Assembly (NCBI GenBank): GCA_020048795.1
Contig: JAIFMA010000166.1
Coordinates: forward strand, 1-11,948
Origin: Rhodoferax sp.
GTDB taxonomy: Bacteria > Pseudomonadota > Gammaproteobacteria > Burkholderiales > Burkholderiaceae_C
Direction: 5' to 3'
Length of the DNA stretch: 11,948 nucleotides
Positions 6,379 through 11,948 of this stretch are shown in pieces (the first letter of the stretch is position 1; each line of letters begins with the position of its first letter). A program made the translations under genes and the position numbers. Below the pieces are notes generated by a model. That model was not told where the DNA came from, searched no databases, and was given only the letters and a program-made list of their open reading frames with translations.

Positions 6379-7467
6379 ATGGACACCCGAACGGTTGCCA
6401 TCCACATTGATGGCGTCAGCATGGTCTATGGTGGCGTGCACCGCCACAAGGCGCTCGACCTGGTCAGCCTGGACATTTGCGAGAACGAATTTTTCACCCT
6501 GCTCGGGCCGTCGGGCTGTGGCAAGACCACACTGCTGCGTCTGATTGCCGGCTTTGAGCAGCCCAGCGCCGGTGAACTGCGTCTGGACGGCGTGTCGCTG
6601 GTGGGCAAGATGCCGTTTCAACGCCCGGTCAACACGGTGTTTCAAAGTTACGCGCTGTTTCCGCACATGACGGTGGCGCAAAACGTCGCCTTCGGGCTGG
6701 AGATGCAGCGCCGCCCGGCGAGCGAAATTCGTGATCTGGTGGCGCGCATGCTGGCGCTGGTGCGGCTGTCTGAGCTGGGTGGGCGCAAACCGGCGCAACT
6801 CTCGGGCGGGCAACAGCAGCGGGTGGCGCTGGCACGTGCGCTGGCGACCCATCCGCGCGTGCTGCTGCTGGACGAATCGCTGTCGGCGCTGGACCAGCAG
6901 TTGCGCAAAGAGATGCAGGTCGAGCTCAAGCGTCTGCAGCGCGAAACCGGCATCACCTTTGTGTTTGTTACACACGACCAGGAAGAAGCGCTGACCATGT
7001 CGGATCGGCTGGCGGTACTCAACGGCGGGCAAGTGCAGCAGGTGGGCACGCCGTCCGAGCTGTATGACCACCCGGCGAATCGCTTTGTGGCGAGCTTTAT
7101 TGGCGAGACCAATTTCCTGCACGCCCGGGCCGGTGCCAACGGGCTTGACTTTGGGGCTGCCGGGGGCTGTGTCGAGGTGCCCGAGGGCTGGCAAGGCGAT
7201 GTGAGCCTGTCGGTGCGGCCCGAGCGCGTGCGTTTGCTGCGCGCTTCAGCCGCATCAGCGGCGCCGGCGGGTGTTTTGCATCTGGCCGCCACGGTGCAAA
7301 ACCTGGTCTATATGGGCCACGACACCACCTACTTGCTCGATGTGCCGGGGCAGCCTGGCTGCAGCGCCCGCACGCAAAATGTGTCGGGCGCGCAGCAGGT
7401 TTTTGCGGTGGGTGATGCGGTGCTGATGCGCATTGAGCTGTCGGCGCTGGGCCGACTGGCGGACTGA
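6379..7467 (+). CDS. Spermidine/putrescine-type ABC transporter ATP-binding protein (PotA/PotG-like)
   Basis: A 362-aa ATPase that powers polyamine import at the inner face of the cytoplasmic membrane. Elements in order: Walker A GPSGCGKTT (43-51), Q-loop VFQSYALFPHMTV (87-99, Gln89), signature LSGGQQQRVALARAL (141-155), Walker B VLLLDE (161-166), D-loop SALD (169-172) and H-loop FVTHDQEEA (196-204, His199). A C-terminal TOBE region of about 120 residues (from about 243) includes LSVRPERVRLL. The usual DEP after Walker B is DES here (Ser167). The frame is open upstream to 6262, but ATG 6379, 4 nt after the aguB stop, gives the normal family N-terminus and suggests translational coupling. Substrate class is taken from its neighbours; PotA versus PotG cannot be separated by eye. 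Confidence 0.93.
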   Translation: MDTRTVAIHIDGVSMVYGGVHRHKALDLVSLDICENEFFTLLGPSGCGKTTLLRLIAGFEQPSAGELRLDGVSLVGKMPFQRPVNTVFQSYALFPHMTVAQNVAFGLEMQRRPASEIRDLVARMLALVRLSELGGRKPAQLSGGQQQRVALARALATHPRVLLLDESLSALDQQLRKEMQVELKRLQRETGITFVFVTHDQEEALTMSDRLAVLNGGQVQQVGTPSELYDHPANRFVASFIGETNFLHARAGANGLDFGAAGGCVEVPEGWQGDVSLSVRPERVRLLRASAASAAPAGVLHLAATVQNLVYMGHDTTYLLDVPGQPGCSARTQNVSGAQQVFAVGDAVLMRIELSALGRLAD

Positions 7468-7478
7468 CAGGTCAACCC

Positions 7479-8405
7479 GTGCCCGCTGCCATGCCCGTCC
7501 CCGCTCCCGCCCAGCCCCGGCACCGCTGGCTGCAGCGCAGTTGGCAGGCCTGGTTGCTGTCGCCGACCGTGTTGATGCTGGGTGTTTTCATGGTCTTGCC
7601 GATGTTTTGGGTGGCGGTGATGTCCTTGCTGGCACCCGACCCCTATGGCGGTGTGCAATGGGGTCAGTGGACGATGGATGCCTACATCCGCTTTGTGATG
7701 GAGCTTGACCTGGATGAGCAGTGGGTGCTCAACACCGACTACCTGGCGATTTTCTTGCGTTCATTCTGGCTGGCGCTGGCGGCGGTATTGATCACGCTGG
7801 GGGTGGGCTTTCCGCTGGCACTCTACATTGCCATGCAGACCGACGCGCGGCGCAACCGGCTGCTGCTGCTGATCACCGTGCCGTTCTGGGTCAACCTGCT
7901 GGTGCGTACATTCGCCTGGATTTTGCTGCTGCGCAATGGTGGTTTGGTGGAGCAGACGCTGGTGGCCGGTGGCCTGCAAACCGAGGGGCTGAACCTGCTC
8001 TACACCCCGTTTGCGGTCGGTATCGGCCTGGTTTATGCCTATCTGCCGTTCATGGTGCTGCCAATTTACACCAGCCTGGAAAAGATCGACTGGCGCCTGT
8101 TTGAAGCCGCGCTGGATCTGGGGGCCACGCGCTGGGTGGCGATTCGGCGCATTGTCATTCCGCTGGCGCTGCCCGGCATTGCGGCGGGCTGCCTGCTGGT
8201 GTTTGTGCCGGCACTGGGCACCTATTACATTCCCGAACTGCTGGGTGGGGGCAAGCAGATGATGATTGGCAGCCTGATCCAGAACCAGTTTGGCTCGGCG
8301 CGCAACTGGCCGTTTGGCTCGGCGCTGGCCTTTGTGCTGCTGGTGCTGGTGTTGCTGGGCATGTTGCTGTATGCCCGCCGTTTCAACAAGGCGGTGCCGA
8401 CATGA
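7479..8405 (+). CDS. Polyamine ABC transporter permease, PotB/PotH-like
   Basis: A 308-aa inner-membrane permease, first of the two that form the channel. A cytoplasmic N-terminus rich in Pro/Arg (1-22) precedes about six hydrophobic segments (roughly 26-50, 95-118, 128-151, 176-198, 229-250, 281-300). A large periplasmic loop after the first segment contains the PotB/H-like sequence DAYIRFVME. The EAA loop that contacts the ATPase is EAALDLGATRWVAIRRIVIP (209-228) followed by LALPG. The segment PALGTYYIPELLGGGKQMMIGSLIQNQF (244-271) is characteristic of the PotB/PotH subfamily. GTG 7479 is preceded by AGGT (7469-7472) at good spacing; ATG 7491 is an alternative. The gene starts 11 nt after the ATPase gene ends and overlaps the next permease gene by 4 nt (ATGA). 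Confidence 0.93.
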   Translation: MPAAMPVPAPAQPRHRWLQRSWQAWLLSPTVLMLGVFMVLPMFWVAVMSLLAPDPYGGVQWGQWTMDAYIRFVMELDLDEQWVLNTDYLAIFLRSFWLALAAVLITLGVGFPLALYIAMQTDARRNRLLLLITVPFWVNLLVRTFAWILLLRNGGLVEQTLVAGGLQTEGLNLLYTPFAVGIGLVYAYLPFMVLPIYTSLEKIDWRLFEAALDLGATRWVAIRRIVIPLALPGIAAGCLLVFVPALGTYYIPELLGGGKQMMIGSLIQNQFGSARNWPFGSALAFVLLVLVLLGMLLYARRFNKAVPT

Positions 8406-9196
8406 GCCAGCGCCAGGGCGCGTTGTGGCGCTTTCCCGGGCTGGCGCTGAACATGGGGCTGGCGTTTGTGTTTCTTTATCTGCCGATCGTGCTGCTGGTC
8501 TGGCTGTCATTTAACGACAACAAGGTGGCCACCCTGTGGAGCGGCTTTTCCACCCGCTGGTACAGCACCGTTTTTGACAACCCGAATATTTTGCGGGCCG
8601 CGCGCAACTCGTTTTCGGTGGCGGCCATGGCCACGCTGATTTCCACCGTGGTGGCCACGCTGGCGGCACTGGCCATGGCCGGTGGGCCATTTCGTGGCAA
8701 AGGCGTGGTCAATGCCTTGCTGGGCCTGCCGATGCTGGTGCCCGAGATCGTCACGGCGGTGGCTTCGCTGCTGTTTTTTCTGTCACTCGGTTTTGATCTG
8801 GGCCTGCACACAGTGTTGATCGCGCACATTGTTTTTTGCATTCCGTTTGCCTACTTGCCCATCCGCGCGCGGCTGGCCGGTATGGACCACCGTTTGATTG
8901 AGGCGGCAGCCGATCTGTATGCCTCACCCTGGCAGGCGTTTCGCCGCGTCACGCTGCCTTTGCTGATGCCCGGCATTCTGAGTGGTGCCATGCTGGCCTT
9001 TATCGTCTCGCTGGACGACTTTGTGATCACGTTTTTTGTTGCCGGGCCGGGTGCCACCACCTTGCCGGTGTACATCTTTGGCATGGTGCGCATGGGCATC
9101 ACGCCCGAGGTCAATGCCCTGGCGGCACTGCTGTTGCTGGCCTCGATGGCCTTTGTCGGCCTGTCGTGGTGGATTGGCCAGCGCGACCGTCGATGA
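8402..9196 (+). CDS. Polyamine ABC transporter permease, PotC/PotI-like
   Basis: A 264-aa second inner-membrane permease of the importer. It has about six hydrophobic segments (roughly 16-37, 68-93, 103-127, 135-157, 188-212, 238-258). Typical PotC/PotI features are FLYLPIVLLVWLSFNDN (24-40), TRWYSTVFDNPNILRAARNS (51-70), and the EAA loop EAAADLYASPWQAFRRVTLP (167-186) followed by LLMPG. SLDDFVITFFVAGPGATTLP (203-222) is another subfamily hallmark. The start overlaps the previous stop (ATGA), and AAGGCGG lies about 7 nt upstream within the preceding gene. This indicates coupled, equimolar production of the two permeases. Length is normal for PotC (about 264 aa). Confidence 0.94.
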   Translation: MSQRQGALWRFPGLALNMGLAFVFLYLPIVLLVWLSFNDNKVATLWSGFSTRWYSTVFDNPNILRAARNSFSVAAMATLISTVVATLAALAMAGGPFRGKGVVNALLGLPMLVPEIVTAVASLLFFLSLGFDLGLHTVLIAHIVFCIPFAYLPIRARLAGMDHRLIEAAADLYASPWQAFRRVTLPLLMPGILSGAMLAFIVSLDDFVITFFVAGPGATTLPVYIFGMVRMGITPEVNALAALLLLASMAFVGLSWWIGQRDRR

Positions 9197-9236
9197 ATTC
9201 TTAGTCTCACCCCCAACCCAACCTGAAGGAATCACA

Positions 9237-10280
9237 ATGTCTGTACCCAAACTCAAGACCTTGGCCCTGGCCGTCGGCCTGCTGCTGTCGGGGGCCGCCG
9301 GGGCCGCCGAATCCATCAACCTGTACAACTGGTCGGACTACATTGCGCCCGACTTATTGAAGAAGTTTGAAAAAGACACCGGCATCAAGGTCAATCTGGA
9401 TGTGTATGACTCCAACGAGTCGCTGCTGGCCAAGCTCAAGGCCGGCGCCACCGGTTATGACATCGTGGTGCCCTCAGACTACATGATCAAGATCATGATC
9501 GACGAGAAACTGCTGACCAAGTTTGATGCCCCCAAGATGGCCAACTTCAAGAACGTGATGGCACCGCTGGACAAGCCCGCGTTTGACCCGCAGCGCGGCT
9601 ATTCGGCACCGTACATGTGGGGTGTGACCGGCTTTAGCTACGACAGCGCGCGCGTGCCCGGTGGCAAGCTTGAGGAGAGCTGGAAAAGCTTTTTTGAACC
9701 ACCCGCGGCGCTCAAGGGCCAGGTGGTGGCGCTCAATGATGTCAACGACATGTTTGTCGCCGCCTCCTTGTACCTGGGCATCAACCAGTGCACCGAAGAT
9801 GCCAAGCAGGGTCAGAAAGTGCTGGACTTGCTGACCAAACAAAAGCCCCTGCTGGCCATGTACAACTCGGACGGCACCATCGAGCGCATGCAGGCCAAAG
9901 AGGTGATGGTGCACCACCAGTGGAACGGCGCGGCCTACCGCACCAAAGAAAAACTCAAGACGGCGGTGTTCGTGATCCCGAAAGAAGGCATTCCGTTCTG
10001 GAACGACAACTTTGCCATTCCGGTGGGCGCGAAAAACCCTGAGGGTGCAAAAAAGTTCATCAACTGGATGATGGCCCCCGAGAACATTGCCGAGGCCAGC
10101 AATTTCACCGGCTACAACAGTGCCATCAAGGGCGCTGACAAGTTCATGACCGCCGCACTGCGGGAAGACCCCGGTGTCAACCCGAGCGACGAGATGCGCA
10201 AGCGTTTCCGGCCCAACCAGATCTGTAGCGCCAAGGCAATGGAGTTGCGCAACAAGATCTGGACGCGCCTGAAGCGTTAA
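9237..10280 (+). CDS. Periplasmic spermidine/putrescine-binding protein (PotD/PotF-like)
   Basis: A 347-aa binding protein that delivers polyamines to the permease pair. A signal peptide (MSVPKLK, hydrophobic 9-20, AGA/AES near 23) directs export. The mature N-terminus, INLYNWSDYIAPDLLKKFE (27-45), is the family signature. Pocket residues follow E. coli PotD by alignment from memory: Trp229 in QWNG, Trp255 and Asp257 in PFWNDNFAIP, and Asp168 in LNDVNDMF. PotD's Glu171 is Asp here. In PotF the WAGD motif replaces WNG, so this pocket is closer to PotD and may accept spermidine, putrescine or an acyl derivative. ATG 9237 follows AAGGA (9226-9230) with a 6-nt spacer; the frame is open further upstream, but that part overlaps the permease gene. 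It is the last gene of the tightly packed group. Confidence 0.94.
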   Translation: MSVPKLKTLALAVGLLLSGAAGAAESINLYNWSDYIAPDLLKKFEKDTGIKVNLDVYDSNESLLAKLKAGATGYDIVVPSDYMIKIMIDEKLLTKFDAPKMANFKNVMAPLDKPAFDPQRGYSAPYMWGVTGFSYDSARVPGGKLEESWKSFFEPPAALKGQVVALNDVNDMFVAASLYLGINQCTEDAKQGQKVLDLLTKQKPLLAMYNSDGTIERMQAKEVMVHHQWNGAAYRTKEKLKTAVFVIPKEGIPFWNDNFAIPVGAKNPEGAKKFINWMMAPENIAEASNFTGYNSAIKGADKFMTAALREDPGVNPSDEMRKRFRPNQICSAKAMELRNKIWTRLKR

Positions 10281-10359
10281 ACCAGCCCGGCGACTTGCTG
10301 CGGTTGCGGGCGATGCCCACGTTCACGACACCAAGTCCAACTCGCCAGATGAAACCTTA

Positions 10360-10424
10360 CCGCCATTGCGAGCCCAGCGCGGCATTGGGCCGCATGGATG
10401 GCTTTGCTTGGTTCGCAATGACGG
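10360..10424. repeat. Palindromic CCGTCATTGC-type repeat, copy 2
   Basis: Arms CCGCCATTGCGAGCC (10360-10374) and GGTTCGCAATGACGG (10410-10424) pair at 13 of 15 positions around a 35-nt middle. Ten bases of the right arm (10415-10424) are the exact inverse of copy 1 at 4217-4226. It sits in the 180-nt gap between the binding-protein gene and the amidohydrolase gene and may act as a hairpin reducing read-through. A 5-bp GCCCG/CGGGC stem (10285-10311) lies nearer the upstream stop but is weak. Confidence 0.65.
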
Positions 10425-10460
10425 CCTTTATTCACGATAAGCTTTACCTGTCACCGACCT

Positions 10461-11492
10461 ATGCTGACTTATTACAGTGACCGTCATCATCTGCATCATG
10501 GCAAGACCGAACTGATTGACGGTCTGATGCAGCCCTGTTTTGAAATGCCGCAACGCGCCGACAACGTGCTGGCGCGCCTGCAAGCGGTGCAACTCGGCGA
10601 GGTGCACCCGCCGCAGGCCTTTGGTCTGGTGCCGGTGCTGCGCGTGCATGACGCGGGGTTTGTCCAATTTTTGTCCAGTGCCTGGGACGAGTGGACGGCT
10701 ACCGGGCGCACGCACGACGCGCTGCCGCTGGTGTGGCCGGTGCGCGGACTGCGCGCAGACCGTATTCCGCACGACATCGACGGCAAAATGGGCTATTACG
10801 CCATGGATGCCGGTGTGCCCATCACCGCCGGCACCTGGACGGCGGTGCAGGATTCGGCCGATGTGGCGCTCAGCGGTGCGCACTTGCTGCATGGCGGCGC
10901 GCGTGGCGCGTTTTCGCTCTGTCGCCCGCCCGGGCATCATGCTGCAGCGGCCTTCATGGGTGGCTACTGTTATCTCAATAATGCTGCCATCGCGGCGCAG
11001 TACCTGTGCGACCAGGGCGCTGCGCGGGTGGCGATTCTGGATGTCGATTACCACCATGGCAACGGCACGCAGAGTATTTTTTACCGGCGGGCCGACGTGC
11101 TGTTTGCCTCCATCCATGCCGACCCGCGGGTCGAATACCCGTCGTTTCTGGGCTATGCCGACGAAACCGGGGCCGACCAGGGCGAGGGGTTTAACCACAA
11201 CTACCCGCTGCCACACGGCACCGGCTGGGACACCTATGGCGCGGCCCTGGCCGATGCCATCGGCAAGATCGCCGCCTTTGCACCCGACGCCCTGGTGGTG
11301 TCGCTGGGTGTGGATACCTTTGAGAAAGACCCGATCTCAGCTTTCAAGCTGCGCCAGCAGGACTACCTGCGCATGGGCGAGGCCATTGGCCGTCTGCGTC
11401 TGCCGAGCCTGTTTGTCATGGAAGGCGGCTACGCCATTGACGACATCGGCATCAATGCGGTGAATGTGCTGAGCGGCTTTGAGTCGGCTTAG
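10461..11492 (+). CDS. aphA: Acetylpolyamine amidohydrolase (histone-deacetylase-fold), AphA-like
   Basis: A 343-aa Zn-dependent deacetylase that removes acetyl groups from acetylputrescine, acetylcadaverine or acetylspermidine. It resembles Mycoplana ramosa AphA (about 341 aa) along its whole length. It has KTELIDG (15-21) and FEMPQRADNVLARL (27-40), then FSLCRPPGHHAAAAFMGGYC (151-170) with the His159-His160 dyad, and AILDVDYHHGNGTQSIFY (191-208) with Zn ligands Asp196 and His198. SLGVDTFEKDPI (281-292) supplies the third ligand, Asp285, and MEGGY (320-324) supplies the catalytic Tyr324. The IPHDIDGKMGYY stretch (102-113) belongs to the loop insertion that distinguishes polyamine deacetylases from lysine deacetylases (family knowledge). 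ATG 10461 matches the family N-terminus, but no ribosome binding site is evident. It follows the transporter on the same strand after a repeat-bearing gap, supporting a role in using imported acetylpolyamines. Confidence 0.93.
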   Translation: MLTYYSDRHHLHHGKTELIDGLMQPCFEMPQRADNVLARLQAVQLGEVHPPQAFGLVPVLRVHDAGFVQFLSSAWDEWTATGRTHDALPLVWPVRGLRADRIPHDIDGKMGYYAMDAGVPITAGTWTAVQDSADVALSGAHLLHGGARGAFSLCRPPGHHAAAAFMGGYCYLNNAAIAAQYLCDQGAARVAILDVDYHHGNGTQSIFYRRADVLFASIHADPRVEYPSFLGYADETGADQGEGFNHNYPLPHGTGWDTYGAALADAIGKIAAFAPDALVVSLGVDTFEKDPISAFKLRQQDYLRMGEAIGRLRLPSLFVMEGGYAIDDIGINAVNVLSGFESA

Positions 11493-11498
11493 GTCATG

Positions 11499-11519
11499 GA
11501 CAAGCCCTAAGGACTTGTC
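11499..11519 (+). terminator. Weak hairpin after aphA
   Basis: GACAAG (11499-11504) pairs with CTTGTC (11514-11519), with two further G-C pairs possible inside the loop. It starts 6 nt after the aphA stop but is followed by AAGAAAT rather than a T-run, so it is at best an atypical terminator. Confidence 0.3.
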
Positions 11520-11701
11520 AAGAAATAACCTCAGATTTCCTGAAGCGGTCCAGCGCATCGCCTCAGTTTCAGCAATGAGCGATGGCACGTGCAGGACGGG
11601 CGCAAGCAGCAATTCGCGCTGATCCAGGCACTTTCCTGGCGGGTCGCAAAGTCTGAGAGAGAGTCCATCCACATGGTCATGATCGCCACCACTGGTAGCA
11701 G

Positions 11702-11782
11702 ATTTGGGGTCGGATCCCAATTCGGCACTCTGGCGTGTGTCTGGGTGACGGGGCATCACCGAATTGGGCTCTGACCCCAATT
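11702..11782. repeat. Inverted pair of REP-like GGGGTC palindromes
   Basis: The copy at 11702-11725 and the reverse complement of 11759-11782 agree at 21 of 24 positions, with a 33-nt spacer. Each copy is itself a small palindrome: the second reads, inverted, AATTGGG, a GTCAGAG loop, then CCCAATT. The head-to-head layout is like the paired BIMEs built from REP sequences. The GGGGTC core matches the arms of the 944-1016 palindrome. Confidence 0.75.
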
Positions 11783-11841
11783 CTGCGGGCCATTGACGGC
11801 CGGGCAGGCCCACCGAGTTGCCAGAAAGTTATGCAAAATCA

Positions 11842-11887
11842 GGCTGTAGCGCTTATGCAGCAAGCGTTGGCAGCTATTGGTTTGATA
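11842..11887 (+). repeat. Dispersed AGCTATCA-type intergenic repeat, copy 2
   Basis: Same orientation and block order as 3541-3586 (25 of the first 37 positions identical). It contains a hairpin, AGCGCTT (11848-11854) with AAGCGTT (11862-11868), around a 7-nt loop. Conservation is in the GGCT, GCGC, TATGC and AGCTAT blocks. Confidence 0.55.
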
Positions 11888-11910
11888 CCACTGGTGGCAT
11901 CATGCCGTGA

Positions 11911-11934
11911 TATTGGGGTCTGAGCCCGATTCGG
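11911..11934 (+). repeat. Third REP-like GGGGTC copy
   Basis: The 24 nt match the inverted copy at 11759-11782 at 21 of 24 positions, in the same orientation as the 11702 copy. The core is TTGGGGTCTGAGCCC. The window ends 14 nt later, so a further partner may lie just outside. Confidence 0.7.
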
Positions 11935-11948
11935 TTTGACGCACCTGA

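Larger units (their letters stand above)
11493..11948. other. Gene-free, repeat-rich tail
   Basis: These 456 nt follow aphA and hold no open frame with a recognisable domain. From the left there is a weak hairpin (11499-11519) and about 180 nt of unassigned sequence (11520-11700). Then come two inverted GGGGTC repeats (11702-11782), an AGCTAT-type repeat (11842-11887) and a third GGGGTC copy (11911-11934). The unassigned part could be a decayed gene or insertion-sequence remnant, but I recognise no family in it. Confidence 0.6.

Noticed and set aside
6190..7194. Long minus-strand open frame (334 codons) opposite aguB and the ATPase gene
   Set aside because: It spans two well-supported genes on the other strand and has antisense-type composition without any motif.
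10285..10311. GCCCG/CGGGC stem after the binding-protein gene as a terminator
   Set aside because: Five base pairs with a 17-nt loop and no U-tract are too weak to call.
10540..11463. Plus-strand open frame (307 codons) inside aphA in another frame
   Set aside because: It is Arg-, Cys- and Trp-rich, has no motif and lies wholly within a gene with complete catalytic residues.
11337..11813. Minus-strand open frame (158 codons) at the end of the window
   Set aside because: It crosses two REP-like repeats and the aphA 3' end, so it cannot be a single natural gene.

Overview
The window looks like a chromosomal segment of a betaproteobacterium of the Comamonadaceae (Rhodoferax/Polaromonas-like). 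This is inferred from protein resemblance, the GC-rich coding bias, and intergenic repeats of types I associate with that family (an AGCTATCA-containing repeat and GGGGTC-type REP-like palindromes). No rRNA, tRNA, CRISPR array, complete insertion sequence or phage gene was found.

Region 1 (about 1-2610) is a molybdenum/tungsten cofactor block. It holds a TupA-type periplasmic oxyanion-binding protein (74-931), a perfect 25-bp inverted repeat (944-1016), the Moco guanylyltransferase MobA (1041-1676), and, convergent on the minus strand, the formate dehydrogenase sulfurtransferase FdhD (1698-2606). Together these suggest oxyanion supply, MGD cofactor synthesis and cofactor sulfuration for a Mo/W-dependent formate dehydrogenase whose structural genes lie outside the window.

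Region 2 (about 2750-4330) contains ElbB, a DJ-1/PfpI-family glyoxalase-like protein (2760-3449), and an orphan 99-aa protein with flagellar rod-type end motifs (3745-4044). The intergenic DNA between and after them carries repeats.

Region 3 (4328-11492) is a polyamine block, all on the plus strand. It runs: AraC-family regulator, N-carbamoylputrescine amidase (AguB), a complete spermidine/putrescine-type ABC transporter (ATPase, two permeases, periplasmic binding protein), and an acetylpolyamine amidohydrolase of the histone-deacetylase fold (AphA). The AguB-to-binding-protein genes are tightly packed (a 4-nt gap, an 11-nt gap, an ATGA overlap, a 40-nt gap) and are probably one operon. Between the regulator and aguB there is a pair of direct repeats with a 21-bp period just upstream of a plausible -35/-10 promoter, the arrangement expected of an AraC-family activator operator. 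The likely logic is import of polyamines or their N-acyl derivatives, then release of putrescine from N-carbamoylputrescine (AguB) and of free polyamine from acetylpolyamines (AphA). AphA is separated from the transporter by a 180-nt gap holding a palindromic repeat, so its co-transcription is uncertain.

Region 4 (11493-11948) has no recognisable gene. It carries three copies of a REP-like GGGGTC palindrome and a second copy of the AGCTAT-type repeat seen at 3541.
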